Under the pieces are notes generated by a model. The model was not told the origin of the DNA and did not search any database. It saw nothing but the letters and a program-made list of their open reading frames with translations. DNA of 64,000 bases, taken from the NCBI GenBank assembly GCA_018433765.1, contig JAHDQO010000013.1:248001-312000 (forward strand), in the 5' to 3' direction. Source of the stretch: Tissierellales bacterium (GTDB taxonomy: Bacteria; Bacillota; Clostridia; Tissierellales; Sedimentibacteraceae). Made by a program: the position numbers and the translations under genes. Positions within the stretch are counted from its first letter, which is position 1; each line of letters opens with the position of its first letter. Positions 1 to 9,376 of this stretch are shown here, in pieces.

Positions 1-1907
1 AACTGCTGTTCTAATTCATCGATAAATGTTATATATCCAATGTCTCCATTGTATATACCTTCTCCATCTTCTTTTGTATTGTCAGAATGAGTTATAGTCC
101 ATTTAGCTTGATAGTTGTTTTTTATCTGCATAATTTTATCACCTGTTCTAAAAACATATCCTCCTGCTTTCTTTTCTTTTTTGTGTTTAGCTGGCGGGTT
201 AAGAACAGCTTGCAGTTTATTATTTAATTCAATTACACCTATTGTTCCTTTTTTCATAGGTGATAGAACTTGTATATCTTTTAATGGGTCTAGATTATAA
301 TGAGAAGGAAGTCTATTGGTACATAAACCAACTATTGTTTCCAATACTTTTTCATTTGTCTTTTCTCTCATAAAATAAAAATCATTATCTTTTATATTAA
401 AAATTGGGTGCTCACCTTTATTTATCTTGTGAGCATTTACTACAATCATACTTTCTTGTGCTTGTCTAAATATTTTATTAAGTTCAACAACTTTTATTAT
501 ATTGCTATCTATTATATCTTTAAGTACATTTCCCGCACCTACTGAAGGAAGCTGGTCAGTATCTCCAACAAGTATAAGTCTTGTTCCTTTGACTATAGCT
601 TTAAGTAGACTATTCATAAGAAGTATGTCAACCATAGACATTTCATCAATTATTATAACATCGTAATCTAAAGGTGTTTCTTCATTCTTACTAAAAGATA
701 AAGAGTTTTCTTCTTCTCCATAAGAATATTCCAAAAGACGATGTATAGTTTTTGCCTCTTTGCCTGATGTTTCTGTAATTCTTTTAGCTGCTCTTCCTGT
801 CGGTGCACATAAACCAATTTTTTTCTTTAGTATTTCATATATTTTAATTATTGCATTTATTGTAGTAGTTTTACCTGTACCGGGGCCACCTGTAATAACA
901 GTTACTCCGTTTGAGATTGCTTGATAAACTGCTTCTTTTTGATTATCAGCCAAGATTAACTGTGTTTCTTTTTCTATAGTTGATATTTTGTTTTTTATAT
1001 CTTCTTTGTCTATATCAAAATCTACGCACGCTAATTCAATTAATTTTTTACATACATTTGTTTCAGCATAAAAGTAAGGTAAATAATATACACAGCTTTC
1101 ATTATTTATAATATCTATATATAGTTTTTCTTGAAAAGCCATATTTGATATCTCAGATTGTATAATATTTTCTTGAAGATGCAGAAGGCTGCATGCATTA
1201 TTAATTAATGAGTGTTTTGGTACGTACGAATGACCTTTGGAAGCATATTCCATCAATATAAATTTTATTCCTGCTGATATTCTGAATGGTGACTGCTGTT
1301 CTATACCCATAGTTTCAGCTATTTTATCAGCAAGCTTAAAACCGATACCATAAATATCTTCTGTTAATTGATATGGATTACTTCTAACTTTATTTATTGT
1401 ATCTTTACCGTAGCTTTTATATATCTTTACGCCATAAGATGGACTTATACCATATTTCTGTAGGAATAACATTATTTCTTTAAGATCTATTTGTTCTAAA
1501 AAACTTTCTGCTATTACAGCAGCTTTTTTCTTACCTATTCCTTCTATTTTACAAAGTTTTTCAGGTTCGTATTGGATTGTTTTAAATGTATCTTCTTTAA
1601 ATTTTTCGACAATTTTTTGGGCTGTAGCTTTACCAATTCCTTTTATTAATCCAGATGCTAAGTATTTCTCTATACCTTCAGAAGTTGATGGTAAAACCAG
1701 CTCATAAACTTCAACTTTAAATTGTTCGCCATAACGAGGATGATTTGTCATATTGCCATGTACTTCTATTGCTTCTCCTTGAATAATGGAAGAGAAAACT
1801 CCTGTTATAGTAAGCATATTATCTTCTGTTTCTAACAAAGCTACAGTATAGCCATTATCTTCATTTCTAAAAATTATTTCAAATACTGTTCCGCGAATTA
1901 TTTCCAT
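1..1907 (-). CDS. recD2: RecD2-type ATP-dependent DNA helicase, C-terminus beyond window
   Basis: Superfamily 1 helicase acting in DNA repair outside RecBCD, 5'-3' on single-stranded DNA. The reading frame runs on the minus strand from the ATG at 1905-1907 to the left window edge without a stop (about 635 codons), so the last part is missing. Seen in the translation: an N-terminal OB-like part (MEIIRGTVFEIIF), helix-hairpin-helix stretches (GLIKGIGKATAQKI, KIEGIGKKKAAVIAES) in residues about 80-200 that mark RecD2 rather than RecD, Walker A GGPGTGKTTT near residue 338, GRAAKRI, and motif II DEMSMVD. A GGGAG ribosome site sits just upstream of the ATG and a TATAAT lies about 30 bases further up. 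The gene is separated from the dehydrogenase upstream by a terminator, so it is probably transcribed alone. Identity is secure; only the C-terminus is unknown. Confidence 0.93.
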   Translation of the reverse strand, partial: MEIIRGTVFEIIFRNEDNGYTVALLETEDNMLTITGVFSSIIQGEAIEVHGNMTNHPRYGEQFKVEVYELVLPSTSEGIEKYLASGLIKGIGKATAQKIVEKFKEDTFKTIQYEPEKLCKIEGIGKKKAAVIAESFLEQIDLKEIMLFLQKYGISPSYGVKIYKSYGKDTINKVRSNPYQLTEDIYGIGFKLADKIAETMGIEQQSPFRISAGIKFILMEYASKGHSYVPKHSLINNACSLLHLQENIIQSEISNMAFQEKLYIDIINNESCVYYLPYFYAETNVCKKLIELACVDFDIDKEDIKNKISTIEKETQLILADNQKEAVYQAISNGVTVITGGPGTGKTTTINAIIKIYEILKKKIGLCAPTGRAAKRITETSGKEAKTIHRLLEYSYGEEENSLSFSKNEETPLDYDVIIIDEMSMVDILLMNSLLKAIVKGTRLILVGDTDQLPSVGAGNVLKDIIDSNIIKVVELNKIFRQAQESMIVVNAHKINKGEHPIFNIKDNDFYFMREKTNEKVLETIVGLCTNRLPSHYNLDPLKDIQVLSPMKKGTIGVIELNNKLQAVLNPPAKHKKEKKAGGYVFRTGDKIMQIKNNYQAKWTITHSDNTKEDGEGIYNGDIGYITFIDELEQQ

Positions 1908-1986
1908 AATTAATCTCCCAAAAGTGGTAAAACTATTATAACATAAGTTGATAAAGATAAGAAGATTCTTAAGCGAAAAGCTAAAG

Positions 1987-2018
1987 TAAAAAAAGCAGTA
2001 GTTAGATCATTACTGCTT
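1987..2018 (-). terminator. Rho-independent terminator of the dehydrogenase gene
   Basis: Stem AAGCAGTA (1993-2000) pairs with TACTGCTT (2011-2018); on the minus strand the stem is followed by a run of T. It lies 30 bases past the stop of the minus-strand dehydrogenase and before recD2. Confidence 0.8.
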
Positions 2019-2049
2019 ATATATATATCCCTATTAAATATTTAAACTT

Positions 2050-3123
2050 CTATAATAAAGACTTATCAGGAGTTACAAGTATTTTTACATGTTTCTTCTT
2101 GTCAGGTCCTGTTAACGTATCAAATCCTTCAGTGTTTATATCATCAAGATGAATTTTTTTAGTAATATATCCTTCTGCTTTAATTCTATTATCACTCATT
2201 TGTGCAATAGCAGCTGGAAATTCATGTCTGTAAGCAAGAGTTCCAACTAACTTCTTTTCTGTAAAAACAACTACGTTTGGATTAAAATTTATTTCATGTT
2301 CCCAAATACTGGTTATTACCATAGTTCCATCATATTTTATGCTATTGACACCTATGTCAAATCCTACTTGGGCTCCTGTTGTTTCAAAAGAAATATCTAC
2401 TCCAACTCCATTAGTAAGTTTTTTGATTTCACTTACTACATCAATTTCATTTGGATCTAGAACTATATCTGCTCCAGATCTTTTGGCATACTCTTGCCTA
2501 ATAGATTTTCTTTGCATTACTATTACAAGACTAGCTCCTGCTGCTTTTAATGATTCTATAGTTGCAAGACCTATAGGACCAGCTCCAAGAACTAATGCAG
2601 TTTGACCTGTTAAAAAACTGCCAACTCTTAATGAATGAATTGCTACAGTAATTGGTTCTATTAATGCTGCTTTTTCGTAAGATAAGCTATCTGGAATTTT
2701 GTGAACAAATTCTTGAGGAAAAACAGTATATTCTGCTAATCCACCACCACTTCCACATAATCCATGAAAGCCTAAATTCTCACATAAATTATATTTTCCT
2801 TCTTTACAAGCAGGACAAGTTCCACAAGCTACAATAGGTTCTACAGTAACTCTATCTCCAATTTTAAAATTATTTACTCCTTCTCCAAGCTCAACAACTT
2901 CTCCTGAAAATTCATGTCCTAAAACTACAGGTGCTTTATTTTTACTTAGAGGATGAGGATTTTCAACGGGTATGAAAATAGGTCCTCCTAAATATTCATG
3001 TAAATCTGATCCACAAATACCACACCATTTAACTTTTATTTTAACTGTTCCCTTTTCAACTTTAGGTTCTTTTATCTCTTCAACTCTAACATCATTTTTT
3101 CCATACCATAGTGCTGCTTTCAT
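2050..3123 (-). CDS. Zinc-dependent 2,3-butanediol/sorbitol-type dehydrogenase
   Basis: Medium-chain zinc alcohol dehydrogenase of 357 residues, cytoplasmic, NAD(P)-dependent. Seen: catalytic-zinc region CGICGSDLHEY and GHEFSGEV, the structural-zinc cysteines CGTCPACKEGKYNLC (about residues 96-110), and the Rossmann glycines VLGAGPIGL. The long stretch GGPIFIPVENPHPLS between the first cysteine and GHE is typical of (R,R)-butanediol dehydrogenases, so acetoin/butanediol interconversion is the best guess; other secondary alcohols remain possible. The start is backed by AGGAG 11 bases upstream. A consensus promoter with a Rex-type palindrome on the transcription start (see 3150-3212) suggests expression when NADH is high, fitting a role in re-oxidising NADH during fermentation. 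Single-gene unit closed by the terminator at 1987-2018. Confidence 0.88.
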   Translation of the reverse strand: MKAALWYGKNDVRVEEIKEPKVEKGTVKIKVKWCGICGSDLHEYLGGPIFIPVENPHPLSKNKAPVVLGHEFSGEVVELGEGVNNFKIGDRVTVEPIVACGTCPACKEGKYNLCENLGFHGLCGSGGGLAEYTVFPQEFVHKIPDSLSYEKAALIEPITVAIHSLRVGSFLTGQTALVLGAGPIGLATIESLKAAGASLVIVMQRKSIRQEYAKRSGADIVLDPNEIDVVSEIKKLTNGVGVDISFETTGAQVGFDIGVNSIKYDGTMVITSIWEHEINFNPNVVVFTEKKLVGTLAYRHEFPAAIAQMSDNRIKAEGYITKKIHLDDINTEGFDTLTGPDKKKHVKILVTPDKSLL

Positions 3124-3149
3124 TTTTATGTTCTCCTGTCTTTTAGATT

Positions 3150-3212
3150 AAACTATGTTAAATATTTAACATAGTTTTTAATTAGTATAAAGAATCTGTA
3201 CTAAAATGTCAA
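3150..3212 (-). promoter_or_regulatory. Promoter with Rex-like 28-bp palindromic operator
   Basis: On the minus strand, -35 TTGACA (3207-3212), 17-bp spacer, -10 TATACT (3184-3189). Just downstream, covering the expected start of transcription, lies a perfect 28-bp palindrome at 3150-3177 whose core is TGTTAAATATTTAACA (3156-3171). This matches the known Rex pattern TGTTAA-N4-TTAACA; Rex represses fermentation and dehydrogenase genes until NADH rises. The palindrome is seen directly; the Rex assignment is inferred, as no rex gene is in the window. Confidence 0.75.
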
Positions 3213-3544
3213 CATGTTTTTTGTGGTGAAATCAATGTATTTTGTTCTAAATAAGAACTTAACAAATAATAGTTGTTAGATTTCATAAAACATTTAATGC
3301 ATCAAACTGTTAATTAATTATCAAAAACTCTAATTTTATAGTTTAAACATATTGAAAATAAGATTAAAATTTTCTTAAACTTTTAAATATTGACAAATTA
3401 AATGTTTTATCATTTAAATGTTTCTGATATAATGATTTAGAGATTAGTAATTCATTATTATCAGAAGTTTAAATATGATTTTAAATCATACAATTTTCAA
3501 TAGTATGTTTTATCTATATGCGTTATATTTTTTAGGAGGTTTTT
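3213..3544. other. AT-rich intergenic region between divergent genes
   Basis: About 330 bases without a gene. It holds several copies of AAATGTTT or its complement AAACATTT (near 3287, 3399 and 3416) and a TATAAT at 3428-3433 that may serve the flippase gene, but no convincing -35 was found for it. Nothing else recognised. Confidence 0.4.
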
Positions 3545-5146
3545 ATGTCAAGACAGAACTTTATAAAGGGGGCAGCTGTTCTTGGAGCTGCGGGATTAAT
3601 AGTAAAGATAATAGGAGCTATATATAGAATACCTTTAACTAATTTAATAGGGACTGAAGGTATGGGTTTATATCAGCCTGCTTATAATGTTTATAATTTA
3701 TTATTAACCGTTTCTCTTGCTGGTTTTCCAACTGCAATAGCGAGATTAGTATCTGAAAAAAGAGCAATTAATAACTATCAAGGTGCTTATCAAGTATTTA
3801 AAATATCAATGGTAGGCATGTTTTTAGGAGGCTTGTTAACAGCAATAATTGTTTACATAAATGCACAGCATATTGTTGATTCTTTAGGTTACTCAGGATC
3901 TTATTATTCAATGATAGCATTAACACCAGCGTTATTCTTTGTGCCTATAATGTCTACTTTTAGAGGGTATTTTCAAGGCTCACAAGATATGGTTCCAACT
4001 GCTTTCTCACAAGTTATAGAGCAGCTATTTAGAGTTAGTGTAGGATTGTTTCTAGCGTATAAATTAGTATCTGTTGGACTTGAGCAGGCAGCAGGTGGAG
4101 CAATTTTTGGAGCTTCAGCAGGAAGTATAGCAGGAACTATTTTAATAATGATAATATTTTTTGGAAGAACTAAAACAATAAAAGGTGAAATAAAAAAATC
4201 AAATAATAACAGTTTAGATAGAACTAAAACAGTAGTTAAGAGATTACTTGCAATAGCTATACCTATTACAATAGGTGCTTCTATAGTTCCAGTTATGTCA
4301 CTTATAGATTCCTATTTCGTTTCAAGTAGGCTGCAAGCTATTGGATATACAGAAGCACAGGCGACTGATATGTTTGGGCAGTTAAGTGGTACCGCACAAA
4401 CTCTTATAAATTTTCCGCAGGTTTTTTCTATTGCAGTTGCTATGAGTTTAGTACCAACAATAACAGAAGCTTATACAAAGAAAAATAAAAGCCGACTTAA
4501 TAAAACTGCAAATCTAGGAGCAAGGACATCGTTACTTATAGGGTTACCTTCAGCTGTTGGCTTATTTATATTAGCAGAGCCTATAATAGCTCTTTTATAT
4601 CCAGCTATAGGTCCTGCAAAACATGCTAGTGTAGGTTCACTTTTACAGATATTAGCTATAAGCGTAATTTTCTTAACTTTGGTGCAGGCTTTTACAGCAA
4701 TTCTTCAAGCAGTAGAGAAACAAACTGTTCCTGTTAAGAATTTAGCAATAGGTGCTGTTGTAAAAATAATATTGTCATATGTATTAATAGGTAATCCTGC
4801 ATTAAATGTAAAGGGTGCAGCTTTGAGTACAGTTGCTGCTTATTTAATTGCTTCTGCTTTAAATTATATTGATATTAGGAGGTATACAAATATAGATATT
4901 AATATATTTAAAATATCGATTAAGCCTTTAATATCAACATTAATTATGGGAATTATTGTATTTGTATGCTACTATGGAACTATGGGAAGAATAGGTAGTA
5001 AATTAGCCGCTGTTATAGCAATAGCAATAGGTATTGTAGTATATGTAGTTGCATTATTTGCTACAGGAGCAATTACAGAAGAAGATTTAAAAGCACTGCC
5101 AAAAGGAGAAAAATTGATTAAATTACTTAAATTAAGAAGAAAATAA
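3545..5146 (+). CDS. MATE/MVF-like polysaccharide or lipid-II flippase (YabM/SpoVB family)
   Basis: Integral membrane protein of 533 residues with about 14 hydrophobic segments; family members flip lipid-linked cell-wall or polysaccharide precursors across the membrane. Seen: the N-terminal signature FIKGAAVLGAAGLIVKIIGAIYRIPLTNLIG and a glycine-rich first helix typical of YabM, SpoVB and related oligosaccharide flippases. ATG preceded by AGGAGG. It stands directly before mazG (yabN), the same order as yabM-yabN in Bacillus, which favours YabM over sporulation-specific SpoVB. Start and family are clear; the lipid substrate is not. Confidence 0.85.
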   Translation: MSRQNFIKGAAVLGAAGLIVKIIGAIYRIPLTNLIGTEGMGLYQPAYNVYNLLLTVSLAGFPTAIARLVSEKRAINNYQGAYQVFKISMVGMFLGGLLTAIIVYINAQHIVDSLGYSGSYYSMIALTPALFFVPIMSTFRGYFQGSQDMVPTAFSQVIEQLFRVSVGLFLAYKLVSVGLEQAAGGAIFGASAGSIAGTILIMIIFFGRTKTIKGEIKKSNNNSLDRTKTVVKRLLAIAIPITIGASIVPVMSLIDSYFVSSRLQAIGYTEAQATDMFGQLSGTAQTLINFPQVFSIAVAMSLVPTITEAYTKKNKSRLNKTANLGARTSLLIGLPSAVGLFILAEPIIALLYPAIGPAKHASVGSLLQILAISVIFLTLVQAFTAILQAVEKQTVPVKNLAIGAVVKIILSYVLIGNPALNVKGAALSTVAAYLIASALNYIDIRRYTNIDINIFKISIKPLISTLIMGIIVFVCYYGTMGRIGSKLAAVIAIAIGIVVYVVALFATGAITEEDLKALPKGEKLIKLLKLRRK

Positions 5147-5149
5147 TAA

Positions 5150-5288
5150 TAGATAAAAGTGAAAAGATAAAAGATAAAAGTTATAGAAGCTTTACTAGCG
5201 TAAAGCAAAATAAGATAAAAGTATAAAATTTTTTATAAAAAAATTTAATCTATTAATTTTTAACTCTTAGTTTTTAACTTTTATCTTA
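5150..5288. repeat. Heptamer-arm hairpin element (AAAAGTT type)
   Basis: Intergenic element with a 5' arm of degenerate GATAAAA/AAAAGTG units (5150-5184), a hairpin GCTTTACTAGCGTAAAGC (5189-5206), a second AT hairpin of AAATTTTTT facing AAAAAATTT (5226-5246), and a 3' arm of TTTTTAACT units (5254-5287) complementary to the 5' arm. The whole unit is an imperfect palindrome placed between yabM and mazG, ending just before the mazG ribosome site. Same design as elements near 10.97, 12.7 and 62.7 kb. Confidence 0.7.
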
Positions 5289-5304
5289 ATAATGGAGGTT
5301 TTTT

Positions 5305-6744
5305 ATGGATAAAATTAGGATTATTGGTTTGGGGACAGGAGGTATTGATGAATTAACCGTTAAAGCTTACAATACACTTTTGGATGGTTCTCCTGTTTTT
5401 CTTAGAACTGATAGGCATCCTGTAGTAGATGAATTACGAAACAAAGGGATAGATTTTGTAACTTTTGATAAATTTTATGAGAATATTGACGACTTTGAAG
5501 AATTATATAATAAAATAATAGCTGAAACCCTTGAAAATTCAAAAAAATATGGTACAATAAATTATTGCACCGCAGGTAGTCCATATTTTGGGGACACAAT
5601 AACAGAAAAATTGCTTCAAAATAAATATGAAAATATTCAAATTGAAGTTATAGATGGTATTAGTTTTTTTGATAAAGGAATTAAATTATCTGGATTTGGT
5701 AATAATGAGAGTATTAAGATATTAGACTGTGCAGGTATAGATGAATTTTCATTTGATGTTAATTCAGTAAATATTATAAAACAAGTATACAATAAAAAAA
5801 TAGCATCAGAATTAAAATTAAGTTTGTTAGAAATATATCCTGATGATTTATTAATAAAAAGTGTAGATGTTTTACATAGAGTTTTACATGAATTTCCATT
5901 GTTTGAACTGGATAGACAAAAAAAATATGATTTTTCAATATATATTTGCGTTCCAACCCTTGAAAAAGAAAATAAAAAGTTGTATAATACTAGTAATTTA
6001 TGTAGAATAATGAAAGTATTAAGAGGGTTTGAAGGATGTCCTTGGGATAGAAAGCAAACACATGAGTCTTTGAGAGAATGTGTAATAGAAGAAGCTTACG
6101 AAGTAGTAGATGCTATCGAAAGTGGAAATTTCGAAAATCTTGAGGAAGAATTAGGTGATTTACTGTTACAAGTTGTATTTCACAGCCAAATAGCAAGTGA
6201 GGAAGGTTACTTCAATATAAATGATGTACTAAACCGTATTTGCAGTAAACTTTATTTTAGACACCCACATGTATTTGGCGAAAATAAAGCATCAAATGCA
6301 TATGAAGCAAGGAATAGTTGGGAAGAGGCGAAATCAAAAGAGAAAAACGTTTCCAGTTATACAGAAAGATTGGAAAATGTTCCAAAATCCCTTTCTCCCT
6401 TATCTAGAAGTTACAAAATACAAAAAAGAGCAGCAGATGTTGGGTTTGATTGGCCTAACATAGAAGGTGCAGTTGAGAAAGTAAAAGAAGAACTTAGAGA
6501 GCTATTAGTTGAGTATAAAAAAATGGACATCGATAAAATAGAGGACGAGTTTGGAGATTTACTGTTTGCTCTTGTTAATTTTGTAAGATTCCTAGATATT
6601 AATCCAGATGTTGCTTTAAATAAAACTATTAAAAAATTCATTACTAGATTTAAATATATTGAAAACAATGCACCTAAAGACTTAATGTCAATGACTTTAG
6701 ATGAGATGGATGCATTATGGGAAAAGTCAAAATTCCTTTTATAG
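5305..6744 (+). CDS. mazG: Nucleoside triphosphate pyrophosphohydrolase with N-terminal methylase-like domain
   Basis: Hydrolyses NTPs and dNTPs, including aberrant ones, to the monophosphate and pyrophosphate. The 479-residue protein has the YabN layout: a tetrapyrrole-methylase-like domain at residues about 1-220 (MDKIRIIGLGTGGIDELT; GSPYFGD) followed by two MazG all-alpha domains. Metal-binding acidic motifs are visible: IEEAYEVVDAIE and EEELGDLLLQ in the first MazG domain and KEELRELL with EDEFGDLLFAL in the second. ATG with GGAGG spacing. It follows the flippase and precedes HU, a conserved neighbourhood in Firmicutes. Confidence 0.93.
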   Translation: MDKIRIIGLGTGGIDELTVKAYNTLLDGSPVFLRTDRHPVVDELRNKGIDFVTFDKFYENIDDFEELYNKIIAETLENSKKYGTINYCTAGSPYFGDTITEKLLQNKYENIQIEVIDGISFFDKGIKLSGFGNNESIKILDCAGIDEFSFDVNSVNIIKQVYNKKIASELKLSLLEIYPDDLLIKSVDVLHRVLHEFPLFELDRQKKYDFSIYICVPTLEKENKKLYNTSNLCRIMKVLRGFEGCPWDRKQTHESLRECVIEEAYEVVDAIESGNFENLEEELGDLLLQVVFHSQIASEEGYFNINDVLNRICSKLYFRHPHVFGENKASNAYEARNSWEEAKSKEKNVSSYTERLENVPKSLSPLSRSYKIQKRAADVGFDWPNIEGAVEKVKEELRELLVEYKKMDIDKIEDEFGDLLFALVNFVRFLDINPDVALNKTIKKFITRFKYIENNAPKDLMSMTLDEMDALWEKSKFLL

Positions 6745-6788
6745 GGAATTTGATATAATAATTATTTTAATTTAAGGAGGGTTTTTTT

Positions 6789-7067
6789 GTGAACAAAGCT
6801 GAATTAGTTGCTAGCATCGCTGAAAAAACTGGTTTTACTAAAAAAGATGCAGAGAAAGCATTAAACGCATTAATGGAGTCAGTAAAAGCTGAATTAATTG
6901 AAGGTGGAAAAGTTCAGTTAGTAGGCTTCGGAACATTTGAAGTAAGAGATAGAAAAGCAAGAAAAGGAAGAAATCCTAGAGATCCAGAGCAAACTATCGA
7001 CATTCCTGCTTCAAAAGCACCTGTATTCAAAGCAGGAAAATCTCTAAAAGAAGCAGTTAACAAGTAA
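6789..7067 (+). CDS. hup: HU-family DNA-binding protein
   Basis: Small basic nucleoid protein of 92 residues that bends and compacts DNA as a dimer. Seen: MNKAELVASIAEKTGFTKKDAEKALNA, the core GFGTFEVRDRKARKGRNPRDP with the DNA-embracing beta arm, and the end FKAGKSLKEAV. The start is GTG at 6789 with AAGGAGG seven bases before it. A TATAAT at 6754-6759 may give it its own promoter. A strong terminator follows at 7072-7099. Codon use is less AT-biased than in the neighbours, as expected for an abundant protein. Confidence 0.96.
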   Translation: MNKAELVASIAEKTGFTKKDAEKALNALMESVKAELIEGGKVQLVGFGTFEVRDRKARKGRNPRDPEQTIDIPASKAPVFKAGKSLKEAVNK

Positions 7068-7071
7068 ATAT

Positions 7072-7099
7072 AAAAAGACCGGTTAAGCCGGTTTTTTTA
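7072..7099 (+). terminator. Rho-independent terminator after hup
   Basis: ACCGG (7078-7082) pairs with CCGGT (7088-7092) around a TTAAG loop. The stem can extend with A-T pairs and one G-U into the following T run. Confidence 0.9.
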
Positions 7100-7294
7100 T
7101 TTATAGTAATATTTTTAAAAGTTCAACAAATATTTCAATAAAAATTGTTGAATCTTTTAAATTATAGGAGTAAAATGGTTAAGTTGAAAAATTAAGTTAA
7201 AAATAAACTTGAACACGAGAATGTCTTAGCTAAATTCTATAGAGTTTATAATAAACTTAATTAATTCATAACTGATTATAAGAAGGTGGACAGA

Positions 7295-8449
7295 ATGGAA
7301 AATGGAGCAACTTTTTTATTTGATGTATCATTAATATTAATATTTGCTAATTTGGGAGGATTGTTAGCAAAAAAGTTAAAACAGCCTGGGGTGTTAGGAC
7401 AGATACTAGCAGGATTATTAATAGGACCAGCTATTTTAAATATAGTTGAGCCTGGTGAATTTATAGCTAATATGGCTGAAATTGGTGTAATACTATTAAT
7501 GTTTATAGCAGGTATGGAAACTGATTTAGAAGAATTAAGAAAATCAGCAGGAAGTTCTTTAGCTGTGGCTATGGGAGGTATTATATTACCTTTTATATTA
7601 GGATTTATAGCTATTAAGTTACTCTTTCCAATTGGCGGTAATAAAGAAGCTGTTTATACTGGAGTAATATTAACGGCTACAAGTATAAGTATTACAGTTC
7701 AAGCATTAAGAGAATTTGGTAAAATAAGAGAAAAAGTAGGAGTTACAACTTTAGGTGCAGCTATTATGGACGATGTATTGGGCATAGTTTTATTAACAAT
7801 AGTTGTCGGGATAACGTCACCAGAGCAAGGAGAAAATCCAATGATAGTAATAGCTAAAATAGTTTTATTTTTTGTTTTAGCAATAATATTAGGAAGAATT
7901 TTTGTGACATTTATGAATAAGCACTCATCAAAAATGCTTAGAAATAGAAATGTAGCAGCACTTGCTATTATTATATGCTTTATACTTGCTTTTGCAGCTC
8001 AAGAATTTGGAGTAGCAGCAATTATAGGTGCATATTTTTCAGGGATAGTTTTTTCACTAACACCTTATAGGAATAGGATTTCCCATGATGTGCACAACAT
8101 TGCTTATACTTTATTTACACCTGTATTTTTTGTAAATATTGGTTTGAGTGTAGAATTTCAAGGAAGTGTAGAAATAATTTTACCAGTAATATTTATAGTT
8201 TTAGCAGCTGTTATGGGAAAAATTTTAGGAAGTGGTATTGGTGCTAGACTTACTGGATTTAAAACTAGGGAGGCTTTACAAATTGGTATAGGAATGATTC
8301 CTAGAGCTGAAGTTGCACTTATAGTTGCAAACTTAGGTAAAAATTCAGGTATGATTAACAATACTATATTTACTAGTACAATTTTAATGGTTATTATAAC
8401 TACTATAATAACACCTCCTCTTTTAAAATTAGCTTTTAAAGCCGACTAA
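7295..8449 (+). CDS. CPA2-family sodium (or potassium)/proton antiporter
   Basis: Membrane protein of about 384 residues with some 12 hydrophobic segments, related to NapA/KefB-type exchangers. Seen: QPGVLGQILAGLLIGPAIL near the N-terminus, EIGVILLMFIAGMETDL, ATSISITVQALREFGK and the ion-site segment AIMDDVLGIVLL carrying the adjacent aspartates. No RCK/TrkA domain follows, so this is the bare exchanger. A GTG at 7286 is in frame but lies inside the ribosome site (AAGGTGG at 7283-7289), so ATG 7295 is the better start. The 3' end overlaps the convergent ZIP gene by 4 bases. It may link sodium and proton gradients; the ion is inferred. Confidence 0.88.
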   Translation: MENGATFLFDVSLILIFANLGGLLAKKLKQPGVLGQILAGLLIGPAILNIVEPGEFIANMAEIGVILLMFIAGMETDLEELRKSAGSSLAVAMGGIILPFILGFIAIKLLFPIGGNKEAVYTGVILTATSISITVQALREFGKIREKVGVTTLGAAIMDDVLGIVLLTIVVGITSPEQGENPMIVIAKIVLFFVLAIILGRIFVTFMNKHSSKMLRNRNVAALAIIICFILAFAAQEFGVAAIIGAYFSGIVFSLTPYRNRISHDVHNIAYTLFTPVFFVNIGLSVEFQGSVEIILPVIFIVLAAVMGKILGSGIGARLTGFKTREALQIGIGMIPRAEVALIVANLGKNSGMINNTIFTSTILMVIITTIITPPLLKLAFKAD

Positions 8450-9186
8450 AATTGAAAAGACAAAAAACAACCAAATATAAAACCAATTAAAAGGGAGACA
8501 GAAGTTGTTCTCCCTTTATATGTTGTTATTGCTTCAGGTATCATTTCACTACATGTAACATACAGCATTGTACTTGCAGCAGTAGAAATACAAAAACCTA
8601 TGAAATAATTTGATAAATTTGCTAAGATTGAACCTAAAAAAGAACCAAAAGCAGTTGGTAAACCTGCTAAAAGAGTTAAAAAAATGATTTTATAGTTAGA
8701 AGACCCTGCCAATTTTAAAGGTATGCCAATAGATATACCTTCTGGAATATTATGCAGAGCAATTAAAAAAGCAATTTTAAATCCTATATTGTTAGAATAT
8801 GCATAACTAGATCCCAATGCTAATCCTTCAGGCAAATTATGAATAGCCATACTTACAAAAATTATAACTCCCATTCTAAAATAGTTAAAATTTGTATACT
8901 TATATTTTTTAAACTTTCTTAATGGCACAATTTCTTCTACAAGAAATATAAGTATTAAACCATTTATTAGTCCTAAAACTACAACAAAAATTCCACCTAT
9001 TTCATATGATTCAGGAAGTAAGTCAAAGGAAACTATAGCAAGCATTAGACCAGAAGTCAGCATGAATAATGAAGATGTTACTCTTTTACTTGGATTTTTT
9101 ATTATTGAGGATATTATCCCGCCTAAACAAGTTCCAAATGAACCTATAAAAAGACCTTTTAAAAAACAATTTACAGCAAAATTCAC
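8446..9186 (-). CDS. ZIP-family divalent metal transporter
   Basis: Transporter of zinc or related divalent metals, 246 residues, about eight membrane segments. Seen: the two metal-site motifs of ZIP helices 4 and 5, HNLPEGLALG and HNIPEGISIGIPL, in the right order and spacing. The N-terminal segment LKGLFIGSFGTCLGG is also typical. It converges on the antiporter with a 4-base overlap and has no operon partner. Metal specificity cannot be read from the sequence. Confidence 0.9.
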   Translation of the reverse strand: MNFAVNCFLKGLFIGSFGTCLGGIISSIIKNPSKRVTSSLFMLTSGLMLAIVSFDLLPESYEIGGIFVVVLGLINGLILIFLVEEIVPLRKFKKYKYTNFNYFRMGVIIFVSMAIHNLPEGLALGSSYAYSNNIGFKIAFLIALHNIPEGISIGIPLKLAGSSNYKIIFLTLLAGLPTAFGSFLGSILANLSNYFIGFCISTAASTMLYVTCSEMIPEAITTYKGRTTSVSLLIGFIFGCFLSFQF

Positions 9187-9376
9187 TCTATATTATACTC
9201 TCCTATATGAATTATATATTTAATTATATTATTTAGATTTAAATAAAATTCAAGATTATAACTTTATAAAACAGTAGTGAAACTTATTTAACGCAAATTA
9301 TCAATTCTTTTAGAACTTGAATAACATTATTTTGTAGTATATAATTAACTTAAATATAAATTATCTACTATAACGT

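Noticed and set aside
2339-2605. Plus-strand ORF opposite the dehydrogenase, and similar antisense ORFs opposite many genes
   Set aside because: They lie wholly within well-conserved genes on the other strand, lack ribosome sites and show no recognisable motifs.
7175-7195. Tiny ORF MVKLKN with an AGGAG site after hup
   Set aside because: Six codons, no context, and similar short chance ORFs are expected in this AT-rich gap.
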